DNA of 64,000 bases, taken from assembly GCA_963921425.1 (NCBI GenBank), contig OY992836.1, forward strand, positions 8,943,825-9,007,824, given 5' to 3'. The translations under genes and the position numbers were made by a program. Below, in pieces: positions 1 through 10,432 of this stretch (position 1 is its first letter; every line of letters starts with the position of its first letter). Under the pieces are notes generated by a model. It was given only the letters and a program-made list of their open reading frames with translations, did not search any database and was not told the DNA's origin. Source of the DNA: Dryas octopetala (taxonomy: Eukaryota > Streptophyta > Magnoliopsida > Rosales > Rosaceae).

Positions 1-740
1 CTACTTTCCTTGGCCAAAAAATAAAAAATACTGCCAAGTTATAATGGCCAAAAAAAAAAAAAAAACTGTCAAGTTATAACTGTGATTTCCCATGTTGATG
101 ACCCTCTCTTTTGTGCACTAATTTATGCCCGCTGCTGCCCACGGCAAGAATGTCATGTTGGTAATTTTGTACTACTCACCAAGCTAGTAATTTAAGTATT
201 ACTTGCTGTTATGAATTCAACTGCTACACACTTTGTCAAACTCATGATTTCATTTCGTTTATTTTTTTTTAGAAAATAGTTAAATAAACGATTTTTTTTA
301 TAGAAAAATTTTTTTCACCTAAACCACATTGCCATCTAAATTATAAATTTGCTTGGTAGTGTGGGAGAGGCTTAATTTTGTGAGGATTTCCATCTTCTAG
401 GAAGCAGCAAAATGAAATTCAAATGAAGCAAAATGTGATAAGATAGAAATATCTCATACAAAGAGACATTTTAGAGAAATAACTTGATGGAATTAGATTT
501 GGGTCTTACATTTCAACAATTATTATTATTTTTTTTTTTTTTGAGTGACGATGTGAAAGGACGCTCGAATGTGCGAGTGTAAAATCGCTTAAATACACCA
601 TGCTTTTGTCAGCAGTAGCACATTGAACAAAGCGGCTAAGTAATGAATGAGAAGAAAAATAATCCCGCGTAAAAGCCATTACGTACGGGCCTAGCTTCTA
701 AGAAACATCACAAACAACCACTCCACCAATTCTCATCTAC
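1..740. other. Intergenic region upstream of the CYSTM gene
   Basis: No coding region is visible. The stretch is AT-rich with several A and T runs, and a short phrase ending in CAAGTTATAA occurs twice near the left edge (about 37 and 74). The last 100 bases are probably the promoter of the CYSTM gene. Confidence 0.5.
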
Positions 741-753
741 TTTGATTTCTTTG

Positions 754-760
754 TATATAA
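754..760 (+). promoter_or_regulatory. TATA box of the CYSTM gene
   Basis: TATATAA lies about 80 bases before the chosen ATG at 841, which leaves room for a leader of about 50 bases. The surrounding sequence is pyrimidine-rich, as is common near plant transcription starts. Inference from motif and spacing only. Confidence 0.55.
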
Positions 761-840
761 AACCCTCATCATCTACCCAATGGATCATAAACCCAAACCC
801 CCAATTCATTAATTTCTTCTTCAAGCTCCATTGTGTTGAA

Positions 841-1068
841 ATGAAGATGAGTTCAAGTAGTGAGTCCGGAGTTGCATACCCTCCTCCTTATTATGTGCAG
901 GCTCCCCCACCTGTTGGTTATCCCACAAGTGATTATGGGAAGCAAGTCCATGCTCAAAATGCTGCACCTGATCATGTTGCTGTAGATACCAAGTCCAGGG
1001 GTGATGGCTTTTGGAAGGGATGCTGTGCGGCCTTGTGTTGCTGCTGTCTCTTGGATGCATGCTTTTGA
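841..1068 (+). CDS. Small cysteine-rich transmembrane module (CYSTM) protein
   Basis: The predicted protein has 75 residues. It begins with a short polar stretch, continues with a Pro/Tyr-rich segment (YPPPYYVQAPPPVGYP), and ends in a Cys-rich hydrophobic tail with GCCAALCCCCLLDACF. This architecture, a polar Pro/Gly/Tyr-rich head plus a C-terminal module with a run of cysteines, is the signature of the CYSTM family, small tail-anchored proteins linked to stress tolerance in eukaryotes. The usual length is 60-80 residues, so it looks complete. The ATG at 841 was chosen because the open frame to its left has no ATG and the TATA box at 754-760 places the transcript start downstream of about 780; a second in-frame ATG lies two codons on (847). 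A (TA)n run follows the stop at 1081-1100. The exact partner or function cannot be told from sequence. Confidence 0.8.
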   Translation: MKMSSSSESGVAYPPPYYVQAPPPVGYPTSDYGKQVHAQNAAPDHVAVDTKSRGDGFWKGCCAALCCCCLLDACF

Positions 1069-1639
1069 GTTTTCATCAACATATATATATATATATATAT
1101 GTTGTCCAGGGAATCATATATAATAAACTTAATTTCAGTACTTGTATTTCTATTTTACACACGTACGTACTGTTTTAATTTATTCCTTTTTTGTATCTTT
1201 ACAATATTACTGTTAATATTGTATTATTTTCTTCTCGGTTCTAGTATAATATTATTACACTAGTTATAGTAAAATACCTTCATTTGTTGTCACATGAAAA
1301 ACCTTAACTTACAAATTGTATATTTAACACAATTCAATTCGGGCAATACTTATCGGATAGCGTGACATGCATGTTACATTACAACTGCCGCAAATTTTTA
1401 TAAGAATTCATGCATGGAATTACTAATTAGTGGTTCATTTAAAAATACATTTAATCTCAAATTCTCAATCATATATGTTACCACAGATTAAAAAAAAAAA
1501 AATTTTTGCTTTTTCTTGAGAAAACAGTAATTAATTTCTAGCAGGGGCACAAATTAAGGATGAGCCGTCCAATTTTTCATTCTTTGACGATGCAGAACAA
1601 ATAAACTTTGAAGAAGCTTAACAGAACATGACATTGAAA

Positions 1640-1960
1640 GAAATGAAACTTGAAAACTGATGGTGCTTCCTAAAGTCATTCAAGAAGCCTCTTGGTGTTA
1701 AATGGATGAATAAAATAAAATTGAACGAAGTGGGGATTGAGAAAGCACAAGGCAAGCTAGACTGGTTCCATTATGAAGAATTGGCAAGCTCGTGGCCATT
1801 GAAAACAGTTTGTTTACATTGTCAATAGCCAGCTCAAAGAGGGTATATATGGAAAATACACCACATATTGGTTGTGAAAATTTCAGCTTTCTTAAATGAA
1901 TTTCTAAAGCAAGAAGATTATGTTGGCAACCATGCAAAAAAGTAGAAGAATGTAAGTAGG
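1640..1960 (+). pseudogene. Relic of a Ty1/copia reverse transcriptase
   Basis: Conceptual translation gives GVKWMNKIKLNE, matching the conserved copia RT start (GVKWVYKTKLNE type). About 160 bases further on, in another frame, VKISAFLNEFLKQEDYV matches the VKSAFLNG.L.EEVYV block. Stops and frame changes lie between them, and no LTRs are recognisable. It is an old fragment and is not expected to be expressed. Confidence 0.65.
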
Positions 1961-2023
1961 CAAATTAGAGTATATAACTCAAAATTAATTAATCGGTAAT
2001 AAGTGGTGAGGTTTAATTTCTTA

Positions 2024-2560
2024 AGGGTTATTTGGTAACGTTTTATTAAACTATTTTCATAAAACTATTTTCATACAGGTTGTTTCTAACCCAAATTTTG
2101 ATTTACACTCAAATTGAACAAATTGCTTCCTTTTTCTCTATGTTTTCACAATTGATTTAGAAAAAGTCAATATCTAGCAAAGAATCGCCTTATAGGTTGA
2201 GGCTTGCGGTGCTGTAGCTATGTCTTTCTCTTTCTCTACTGGTGCTTTCTCAACTAAAGTAACACCGTCTCTGTAGCTCCACCAAATAAAGAAATTGGAT
2301 ACAGTGAGAGTCGATCTACCGATCTAGAGGGAGTCTAGAGCATTAAACAAGTGAATTCCGTGTTTCTCATTCGCTTCCCTATTTTCCCAAAACAGTAAAA
2401 ATGAGCTAAACTCATTTTCGAAATTTACACATAATCCCCGAGTTGTATTTTAAAACTTATTCTTCGTGTTTTCAAAATTGATCCTATCAAACATGTTTTA
2501 TGGGGTTTTTGAATTTGTAAAACGAAAAATTATTTTTGCAAAATGATACCAAACACACCC
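2024..2560. mobile_element. Possible MITE with GGGTTATTTGGTA-like ends
   Basis: The left end (AGGGTTATTTGGTAACGTTTT) and the reverse complement of the right end (AGGGTGTGTTTGGTATCATTTT) form imperfect inverted termini of about 22 bases. The 'GTTTGGTA' ends resemble those of the Harbinger elements at 18743 and 46584. I could not find a clean target-site duplication, so the call is tentative. Confidence 0.4.
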
Positions 2561-3206
2561 TTCTATTTTATATTTTATGTAAGGCTTTATTTTCTTAATG
2601 TGGGGGTTCTTTTAAAATACACTCTCTCACATGTAGCATCACTTGAGCCAAAATTATTGGCAATTTTTTGAATGAGGTGAAAGATGACCGTCTAGCCTAA
2701 TATGTGGATGGTATATGCTTATATATCTTCAAGAAAGTGGAACATCTAACCCAATAATTTTTTGGTCAATAATTTGTAATAGATAGTTATAACTTTCCAA
2801 AAATATTTTCTTTCTATTATATAATTGAGGGCTTATATTTCTTCATCTTTTTAAATTGCCCCTAATCAACCAAAACATAAAAAAGCAGTGAAAAACAGAA
2901 AGAAAGAAAGAAAAAAAGAAAAAGAAAAAAAAAAAAAGAGGGACGACTGGGAAATTGTGATTGTTGGCAAACAGTGTGTAACTTTTCCCCTGGCTATTAA
3001 TCAATGAAATATTACAATTCTTTAATCTCGAAAAAGGTATAAATATGATTATTCTTTACAATAAGGAATAACCCAAAAAGCACTAAATAGGTGCGGACTG
3101 TCGGCAGGCTGAAGATGGTGAACGTACGTGTCACTTGTCCAAAGTCCCACAGCAATTAATCAATTATTCTCAGTACAATCCACCTGCCAAATATTTAATT
3201 AACTTA
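2561..3206. other. Intergenic region 3' of the first GT47 gene
   Basis: No gene seen. It holds an A/G-rich simple-sequence stretch at about 2890-2942. The portion next to 3207 must hold the 3' untranslated region of the minus-strand GT47 gene. Confidence 0.5.
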
Positions 3207-4670
3207 TTAATTATTCAATTTGTTGACATGGTTGGCTAATGATACAAGCGCCACGTGGACAGCGTCCCCAAAGCCAATATCAGTTGCATTTGGGTGCGCG
3301 TAAGTGAGACTCGGGATCAAACCAATAAGCTTCTCCCGCATCATCTGGACCTTGTCGCTCGGAATCTTGAGGAGCTCCTCTTCGATTCTCTTACTCGCCT
3401 CGCTTTTCTCGTCTATGAACACCGAGTACGCGCTTCTATTTTCAGGTAAAAACCACGCGTACTGAGTGTAAGCCGTGTGGGGCGAAAAGAAAACCGGTAC
3501 GCAACCCGCCAGCACCGAGTCGAACGTCGACCGCCGAGTGAACGAGTCGCCCGGTGCCTGTAAGCAAAACACGGACTCCCTCATTACTCGCAGCACCTCG
3601 CTCGGCTCGTGGCACTTGCTCGCCCCGTGGGACCCACAATTCAAGAGCATGCACCGACTCGACTCGCCGCATTGCTTTATCAACTCGTTCCGAATCGCCG
3701 CCTTCTCCAGCCCCTTCCTGGGCCCACCGATGAAGGAGAACAAGTAAGGTCGCTCCATCCTGCGAACCTCGTTCTGCCACGTCAGCATCTCCTGCCACGT
3801 GGATGGGTGGAAATAGGAAGGGTAGGGAATGCCGTGCTGGTTGGAGCCTTGCCAAGGGTGTCTCTCTACGGTGAGCACCGACATGTTTTTGACAGCGGGT
3901 AAGTTGAGGAGGGTATTGGCGCCGAAGTCGGGCCCACCGGGGGTCCTCATGAAATCCCATGCGGTCCTCCCCAGGGCCATAAAGTGGTCCTTACCGTTGC
4001 GCCTCTGCCACCAAGGCTGTGCCTGAATGAAGTCAACCAAGTCAACGGCCAGCTTGTCGCGGGCGGTTACGTTGGGCTCGTGGAACATGCTGGAAGCGTG
4101 GAGGCCGCCGTAGAAGGGGACGTAGAAGAGGGAGGCACGTGCGGGGTCCCACGTGCGGCAGGGGTGATTCTCGACGCGCGCGTGGAAGATCATCTCGGCG
4201 ATGAACTGGTGGGTGGCGAACCAGGAGGCGGTGGAGAGTGGCTGGCCGAGGCCGTGATTGGCGACGTGGGGACACATGTTGGTGTAGACGTTAAGGTTGT
4301 GGCAGTGGGTAAGGAGTCCGAGGTTGAATTGGGGCGGCAAGGGGTATACGTAGACTGACACGCTTGTTGGGTCGTCGCACGTGGGAACTATGAATGGGGA
4401 TTTTGTGGTGGTATGTTGGGGTTGTTGGAGAAGATGAACATCAACATTGGTTGTGGGTTTGGTTATGGTTGTGGGTGGGAACCAAAAGAGGAGAAGAAGC
4501 AGCCAAGCAGATAGAAAGACAAAAACGAAGGCACCGAACCTGAGATGGGGATTGTTGAAGAGGGTGATCATCAACTGGGTTTCTTTGTTTTTCGAGTAAT
4601 GGTATAGTTTCTCTTTCTCCGTCCATGGCTCTTCACTATTACTGGGAGATGTTTGCTTTCGAGAAAACAT
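3207..4670 (-). CDS. MUR3-like GT47 glycosyltransferase, copy A
   Basis: Intronless gene for a 487-residue type II membrane protein, probably a Golgi xyloglucan galactosyltransferase (UDP-galactose to xylose side chains of xyloglucan), as for MUR3/GT47 clade A. It has a short cytosolic tail, one membrane segment at about 44-64, a Thr/Pro-rich stem, and an exostosin domain from about 105 to 425. Family blocks include TWDPARASLFYVPFYGGL, HGIPYPSYFHPS, PGDSFTRRSTFDSVLAGC and VPVFFSPH. The open frame continues 60 codons upstream but has no ATG there, so the start is set at 4670 (MFSRKQ), which also aligns with copies B and D. It is the outermost copy and resembles copy D more than B or C (for example in the CHNLN and MCPHVAN blocks). 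The donor and acceptor sugars cannot be fixed from sequence; other GT47A members act on other sites. Confidence 0.88.
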   Translation of the reverse strand: MFSRKQTSPSNSEEPWTEKEKLYHYSKNKETQLMITLFNNPHLRFGAFVFVFLSAWLLLLLFWFPPTTITKPTTNVDVHLLQQPQHTTTKSPFIVPTCDDPTSVSVYVYPLPPQFNLGLLTHCHNLNVYTNMCPHVANHGLGQPLSTASWFATHQFIAEMIFHARVENHPCRTWDPARASLFYVPFYGGLHASSMFHEPNVTARDKLAVDLVDFIQAQPWWQRRNGKDHFMALGRTAWDFMRTPGGPDFGANTLLNLPAVKNMSVLTVERHPWQGSNQHGIPYPSYFHPSTWQEMLTWQNEVRRMERPYLFSFIGGPRKGLEKAAIRNELIKQCGESSRCMLLNCGSHGASKCHEPSEVLRVMRESVFCLQAPGDSFTRRSTFDSVLAGCVPVFFSPHTAYTQYAWFLPENRSAYSVFIDEKSEASKRIEEELLKIPSDKVQMMREKLIGLIPSLTYAHPNATDIGFGDAVHVALVSLANHVNKLNN

Positions 4671-4929
4671 GGAGAAGAAGAAGATCAATAATTGGTGACT
4701 TGGTGTGAGTGACTGATGAGAGAGACTTGAATGCAGTGCAGGAGTGATAGAAAGAGGGAGAGAGAGAGAGAGAGAAGACTTAATTTCTTTGGTGCTCTTT
4801 CTTAAAGAAAAGAAGCATAAGAACTGTGTGATGGCTTTAATGGTCTCCAACTGGAGAAGTAGTCAGCAAACTTGGTGAGAAATTAATCAAGAAATTACAA
4901 AGAATGGTCAAGTGGGGACGACGGACATG

Positions 4930-4950
4930 AAACTTGTATATATTGTTCTA
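4930..4950 (-). promoter_or_regulatory. TATA region of GT47 copy A
   Basis: On the minus strand the sequence reads TAGAACAATATATACAAG, closely matching the TATA blocks of copies B and C. It lies about 265 bases before the ATG, much farther than the roughly 105 bases in the other copies, so the leader of copy A is longer and GA/CT-rich. Confidence 0.5.
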
Positions 4951-5522
4951 TTTGTAAAGAGGCCAGACACAAGTGTTTTTGTTGCGTACACCGCAAATTT
5001 GGGCACTGTTCAATATTTATATACACAATTTTGGCCTTGGTAGACTCGTAGTCAGTTGCATAATGGTGTATTTTTCTCACTAGATTGACTTTCACTAACT
5101 AGAGAGTACTTACCTTGTAAATTTGTTTTTATAAATTAAACATTCAATTTTGTTAGCAAAACCTTTGTAGACTTTGATTTTTAAAACTATTTGTGCTTGT
5201 GATCGATCAACTAACTAGTGGTTGAGCAAGTTTCAAATTTAAGCAAGCATTGAGCGCAAATAGAAAACCAACAAAATTTTATGCTTAAAGTTAAAAAACA
5301 TCTAACGAAAACAAATTATTATGAACAACCCAACAAACTTTTGAGCATTTTGAAAAGCTGATAGTTATAAAACATTTTATATCTGAATGGAAAATAAAAA
5401 TGTTTTGATGTGTAAGGGCAATTTTGTCCTGTGGCAATAAAAGTATTAATTTTTCTGTGAGGCAATATAAGAACTTAAGGAGTGGGCACAACAAAGGTTA
5501 CCAAGCCAATAAATGAAAAACA

Positions 5523-5710
5523 ATAATGTTAGTTGTCCCACATTTTTTTTTTTTCATATTTATATCTCACTTGATGTATCATTATTTTACTGGAAAGATT
5601 TTTTTTTTTTTTTTTAGGTTTTATTTTTTAATTTTTAGTGTCCAATGTATAAATGTCATGTAAGATGATATAAAATTGTGATATAAAAAATGTGGTAACT
5701 GTAGCATTAC
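5523..5710. mobile_element. MITE present only in duplication unit 1
   Basis: Unit 2 (about 14180) runs straight through this site. The ends form imperfect inverted repeats (left AATAATGTTAGTTGTCCCAC; right, reversed, AGTAATGCTACAGTTACCAC) and match the ends of the 200-bp MITE at 11047-11246, so the two belong to one family. The flanking AT-rich target duplication is blurred (about 9-10 bases). Confidence 0.65.
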
Positions 5711-5768
5711 TGAATTAAAAATTTAAAACCCACCAACTTGAAGTCTTGAATGATACAGAAGGGGACGA

Positions 5769-6761
5769 GAGCAAATTTACTCACTACCTTAATTTGGTGA
5801 TGAACATTACCACCCATCTCACCAATTGACACGTGTATTATAAATAAACCATAGTTAATCAACTTAACCACACACAATAAATGCATTCAAATATTTAAAA
5901 TGATAGAGAGATAAAATTACTAAATAATAAAAAATTCTTATCTTCTTTCAAAAAACTTATTTTAATTTAAGAATAAAACAAAAAGAAATAGAAAACCATC
6001 AGCCTCCATTTCCCATACGCAGCAACCCTCCCCTTCCCCTCCATCTTTTCCAGCAACCATTATGCCTCAACTCCGGTGACTCCTCCGCCCGACGCTGGCT
6101 GGTCATCACTCTCTCCTCCACTCTCTTTAATTTCTCCATCCAAACAGAAATTGAATCGTTCTCTAAATCCAAACAGAAAAAGAAGAGAAAGAAGAGAAAA
6201 ATAAAACCAAATATAAAAGAAATGGTGAACGAATATCAAAGAGGATGAGAAAAAGAAACAACACTTTAGATTTGATAAACCCACTTCATATTTGATTTCT
6301 CTCATTCGAATCACGACCTTCACTTCAAAAGAAAAAATAAAAAGAGAGAGATGAGGAGAAAAAGAAACAACAGAGGAGTGAAAAGGTGAGGAAGGAAGAG
6401 TGGTGGCCGGCCGGGGTTGGGAGAGTGATGACCAACCGGTGTCGGGCAGAGGAGTCGCCGGAGTTCAAACATGATGGTCGCTGGAAAAGATGGAGGGGGA
6501 GGGCCGGAGGGGTGGGGTTGCGTATGGGAAATTGGGGCTGATGGTTTTCTATTTTTTCTTTCTTTTATTCTTAAATTAAAATAAGTTTTTGGAAATAAGA
6601 TAAGAATTTTTATTATTTAATAATTTTCTCTTTCTATCATTTTAAATATTTGAATGCATTTATTGTGTGTGGTTAACTATGGTTAATTAGAGTACAGATG
6701 GCAATTGTTGAGATGGGAGGTAATGCTCACCACCAAATTAAGGTGGTGAGCAAATTTGCTC
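5769..6761. mobile_element. Foldback (long inverted repeat) DNA transposon, full copy
   Basis: About 290 bases at the left end (from GAGCAAATTTACTCA) recur inverted at the right end (…GCAAATTTGCTC), with a 430-base GA-rich middle. A 12-13 bp direct repeat, (C/T)AGAAGGGGACGA, flanks it at 5756-5768 and 6762-6774, long enough for a Mutator-like insertion. No transposase is encoded; it is a non-autonomous element. Confidence 0.8.
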
Positions 6762-6774
6762 TAGAAGGGGACGA

Positions 6775-7351
6775 CTTGAAAGCACATGCATACGTCTTAA
6801 TCTTGTTAGAGCAGTTAAACACAATAAAACGTGTAGCGATAAGTATAACTTGTCGAGCTAAAGAAAAATGGAGAATGGAAACGGGATATACTTTGTTTAT
6901 TTACTTTTTTTTTAGAAAAAAGAGAGTTAGTTCGTGGAACATGTTGTACAACGTGTCTTACAGTCATTGATTGGAATAATTGGAAGAAGAATGAATGACA
7001 TTGTCGTCTTTGTAGTTTGTAGTATCAATTTTATTCAATACAAAGACATCATCATAAACACATTAAACAAAACATAGTACCGTCATAACAGGCTGGCTGG
7101 TGGGCAATTAAATATTACTGCTTATGAACTGGTAGTGTTTTTGCTCCCACCAATTATGTGATCCGCCAATCATAGGGCCAGGCTGATCGCCGAATGGCCC
7201 AATATTATATTTATGGCCAAACTTGGGCCAGTTTGTTTCTGCTAAGAGTAGGCTTGACCCAAGCTCAGCCCAAACTCTGTCCTATCTAGATTCTATTTTT
7301 TTTTTTGGTTGAAATCTGTCCAAACAATATTCCACCCTAGCTAAAGCCAAA
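6775..7351. other. Intergenic region between foldback elements
   Basis: No gene is visible. The first part matches unit 2 (about 14673-15086); from about 7177 onward unit 2 has different sequence, so a replacement or deletion happened in one unit. Confidence 0.5.
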
Positions 7352-7360
7352 TAATTAAAA

Positions 7361-7991
7361 GGAAAAATTTTAGTTAAAGGACTCCAATTATATCCCATAT
7401 CTCTATTCAGGATATGAATTTCACTTTGTGTCAACTGAGGGTTGAAACTTTCATTTTGTGTCAATTAAGAACCATGTTTTTTTTTTTTGTTATTTCAACT
7501 TTGGCCCGACATTGGACCCATCAAACCTCTACCAAATTCAGCAAACTTATAATTAGTTTAAAGCTATGCATCTCCTCTTTACAACCATATAAAGATCACT
7601 CAAATTGGACATTTACAACTTTAGATAATCGGTCCCAAAGTAGGGTACCCGAAATTGTCCAATCGGACCTTTGAGAAAATATCTGGAAAATTAGACAGTT
7701 TTGGGAACCCTACTTTGTGGCCGATTATATGGAGTTGTAAAAGCCAGATTTGGGTGATTTTTATATGGTTGTAAAGAGGAGATGCATAGATTTAAACCCA
7801 GTATAAGTTAATTTGTTGAATTTGATGAAGGTTTGATGAGTTCAATGTCGGGCCAAAGATGAGATAAAACTGAAAAAAACAGAGTCCTTAATTGACACAA
7901 AATGAAAGTTTCATTCCTTGACACAAAGTGAAATTCATATCCTGAATAGAGATATGAGATATAGTTGGAGTCTTTTAGTTAAAATTTTTCC
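7361..7991. mobile_element. Foldback Mutator-like element with 9-bp target duplication
   Basis: The ends GGAAAAATTTTAGTTAAAGG and its near-exact inverted partner border about 300-base inverted arms that meet near 7680. The element is flanked by perfect 9-bp direct repeats TAATTAAAA (7352-7360 and 7992-8000), the length typical of Mutator-like elements. No protein is encoded. In unit 2 only the right arm survives (about 15256-15580). Confidence 0.85.
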
Positions 7992-8000
7992 TAATTAAAA

Positions 8001-8772
8001 AGCATGGGCCTTTAGGAATGTTGGCATTTAATTAGTCTTAAAATGATGATAGTCTTGTCAGATAATTCTCCAATAGTCCAATATATACATATACACGCCG
8101 CTTTAAATGCGCACGTTAAAACGTATACTTGAAAGATTGTTTGAATATATGCTTACTCAAGTGTGCACATACGCGCATCTGAAGTTTATATATATATATT
8201 ATTTATGACTAAATTGTGCAGACAAATATAGTCTATCAGATAAAATTGAAATGATGATGGCAATAAAATGACTAAAAAAATTTCAATTTCTTTAAATGAT
8301 GTTATAAAACATAAACAGTTTTGATCATTAATTGAATTGTAGGCTAGTTTGGTAAAACATTCATTCTTCCAAAATTATCCATATATTGTAAATAAAAATG
8401 CCATTTACAAGAAATTTTTCTTAAAACAGATCAATTTGTAAAATTACCCACAACCACATGCAATACGAAGTTGTTCATGAGCCAACTTCTGTTTAAGAAA
8501 AAATAAATATGAAAATTAAGAAGAAAAAAACCCATATGTACGTTAATTAGTACAATAAGAATTTTTATTGTAAATGAGGATATCCTTACTTAAAACTTCC
8601 TCTACATATAAACTCCTAGTGTATTTTATTAAATTTAAAAATTAAAACTACTGTGGTACATATTATCATAAATCAACCAATGACTTTTTTCCCACCACAC
8701 CCTAGTTTGCTTTTAACTCTTTATCACATTTAAATTACAACTATATGTGTGGTGTATTTGGTATCGGATTAA
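8001..8772. other. 3' flank of GT47 copy B1
   Basis: AT-rich, no gene. It is matched by unit 2 (about 15590-16127), which lacks roughly 230 bases present here (around 8280-8530). An (AATT)n microsatellite at about 8768-8785 supplies the stop codon of copy B1. Confidence 0.5.
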
Positions 8773-10305
8773 TTAATTAATTAATATTTTTTTGACTAGG
8801 TTGGCCAATGATACAAGTGCAACATCGACAGCATCCCGAAACCCAAAATTGGTTGCATTGGGGTGGGCATAAGTGAGACTTGGGATCAAATCTATAAGCT
8901 TTTTACGCATCATCTTAACCTTTGCGCTCGAAATCTTCATCAGCTCCTCTTCTATTCTTTTACTTGCATTGCTTTTCTCATCTATGTACACCGAGTACGT
9001 GCTTCTATCCTCAGGTAAATACCATGCATACTGAGTGTAAGCCGTGTGGGGCGAAACGAAAACCGGTATGCAACCCGCAAGCACCGAGTCAAACGTTGAC
9101 CGCCGAGTGGCCGAGTCACCGGGTGCTTGTAAGCAAAACTGGGACCGAGTCATCACCCTCATCACCTCTCTAGGCCGGAAGCACTTCCCTTTCCCTTTAG
9201 ACTCGGCACAATTTAAAAGCACGCAACGAGTCGACTCACCGCATTGCCTTTTCAACTCGTTCCTGATAACCACTCTATTCTTTCTGGGTGCACCAACGAA
9301 ACAAAACAAGTGGGGTCGCTTCAGTCGCCTCATCTTGCTCTGCCACGTCACCATTTCCTGCCACGTGGAGGGGTGAAAATAGGAGGGGTAGGGTATGCCA
9401 TGCTGGTACGACATCAACGGATGTCGTTCTATGATCAGCACCGACATGTTTTTCAACGCGGGTAGTTTGAGGAGGTCGTTGGGTCTGTGAACGTCGGAGG
9501 AGGAGTCATTGTTTAAAAGTCCCATGAAATCCCATACGACAGTCCCCAGGGCCATAAAGTGGTCCCTACCATTGTGCCTCTGCCACGTAGGCTGGGCCCG
9601 AACATACTCAGCCATGCGGACTGCGAGCTGGTTGCGAGCTGTGGCGTTGGCTTGGTAGTACGTTTTGAAAGAGTACAAGCCGGCGTAGAAGGGGACGTAG
9701 AAGAGGGAGGCACGTGCGGGGTCCCACGTGCGGCAGGGGTGGTTGGACAGACGAGCGTGGAAGATGATCTCCGCCGTGAACTGGTTGGTGTAGAACCAGC
9801 TGGTGGCGTTGGGATGTAGCGGCTGGCCGAGTCCAGAATTCGCCATGTGGGGACACATGTTGATGCGCATGCTTAGGTTGTTGCACTGGTCGAGGAGTCC
9901 GAGGTTGAATTGCGGTGGCAGAGTGTACACGTAGACTGACATGCTTGGGTCGCACGTGGGGACTGTGAATGGTGATTTTGCGGTAGGGGTAATGTTGTTG
10001 TTGATTTGGGATTTATGATCAAGTGGCATGGGGAGTACTATAGCGTGGTGTTGTTGTTGTTCTTGTACGACGTCGTTTTTGGGTGTGGGTGGGAACCAGA
10101 AGGTGACTAGAATAAGCCAACAGAGGACAAGGAGAAGCCAAGCAGTTGATAGGGAGACAAAAAGGAGTGCACCCCATCTGATGATGAAGGGAATATTGAG
10201 CTGGGACATGGAGTGTAATATTTCATTATTTCTTGGGTAATAGTGTAGTTTCGCTCTCTCCATCTCTGGAGTTGTGGGTTTTTGCTCTCGGGAAAACGTG
10301 AACAT
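8773..10305 (-). CDS. MUR3-like GT47 glycosyltransferase, copy B1
   Basis: Intronless, 510 residues, probable Golgi xyloglucan galactosyltransferase. A cytosolic tail is followed by a membrane segment at about 44-70, a stem with N-glycosylation sequons, and the exostosin domain at about 122-447. Conserved blocks are TWDPARASLFYVPFYAGL (193-210), HGIPYPSYFHPS (302-313), PGDSATRRSTFDSVLAGC (395-412) and TYAHPNAT near the C-terminus. The ATG at 10305 is a true ATG and is shared with copy B2. B1 differs from B2 at only nine residues (154, 214, 230, 245, 314, 344, 402, 441, 508). B1 carries Arg230 where the other copies have Gly or Asp, a possible private change. The last codons and the stop are written in an AATT microsatellite. 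Substrate specificity is inferred from family only. Confidence 0.9.
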   Translation of the reverse strand: MFTFSREQKPTTPEMERAKLHYYPRNNEILHSMSQLNIPFIIRWGALLFVSLSTAWLLLVLCWLILVTFWFPPTPKNDVVQEQQQHHAIVLPMPLDHKSQINNNITPTAKSPFTVPTCDPSMSVYVYTLPPQFNLGLLDQCNNLSMRINMCPHMANSGLGQPLHPNATSWFYTNQFTAEIIFHARLSNHPCRTWDPARASLFYVPFYAGLYSFKTYYQANATARNQLAVRMAEYVRAQPTWQRHNGRDHFMALGTVVWDFMGLLNNDSSSDVHRPNDLLKLPALKNMSVLIIERHPLMSYQHGIPYPSYFHPSTWQEMVTWQSKMRRLKRPHLFCFVGAPRKNRVVIRNELKRQCGESTRCVLLNCAESKGKGKCFRPREVMRVMTRSQFCLQAPGDSATRRSTFDSVLAGCIPVFVSPHTAYTQYAWYLPEDRSTYSVYIDEKSNASKRIEEELMKISSAKVKMMRKKLIDLIPSLTYAHPNATNFGFRDAVDVALVSLANLVKKILIN

Positions 10306-10406
10306 GCAACAAGAAGATCGAAGAGATCAACAGAAGAATATGGTTTTGGTGGTGAGTAGAGAACAACTTTTCTGCGCTTGATCTCAACACTAATAAACGG
10401 CCATGA

Positions 10407-10432
10407 AGGTTCTATATATCTATTGTTCTAGT
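10407..10432 (-). promoter_or_regulatory. Conserved TATA block of GT47 copy B1
   Basis: The minus strand reads AGAACAATAGATATATAGAA, about 105 bases before the ATG. Nearly the same block stands before copies B2, C1 and C2 at similar distance, so it is very likely the shared core promoter. Confidence 0.6.

Noticed and set aside
4671-4850. A 60-residue N-terminal extension of GT47 copy A in the same frame
   Set aside because: The frame is open but contains no ATG (its first codon is TTG), and its GA/CT-rich sequence is translated low complexity. The paralogues start at the position of 4670.
8922-9819. Open frames of 70-110 codons on the strand opposite the GT47 genes, recurring in all six copies
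   Set aside because: They recur only because the genes are paralogous and GC-richer. They overlap conserved catalytic blocks, have no domains, and differ in length between copies.
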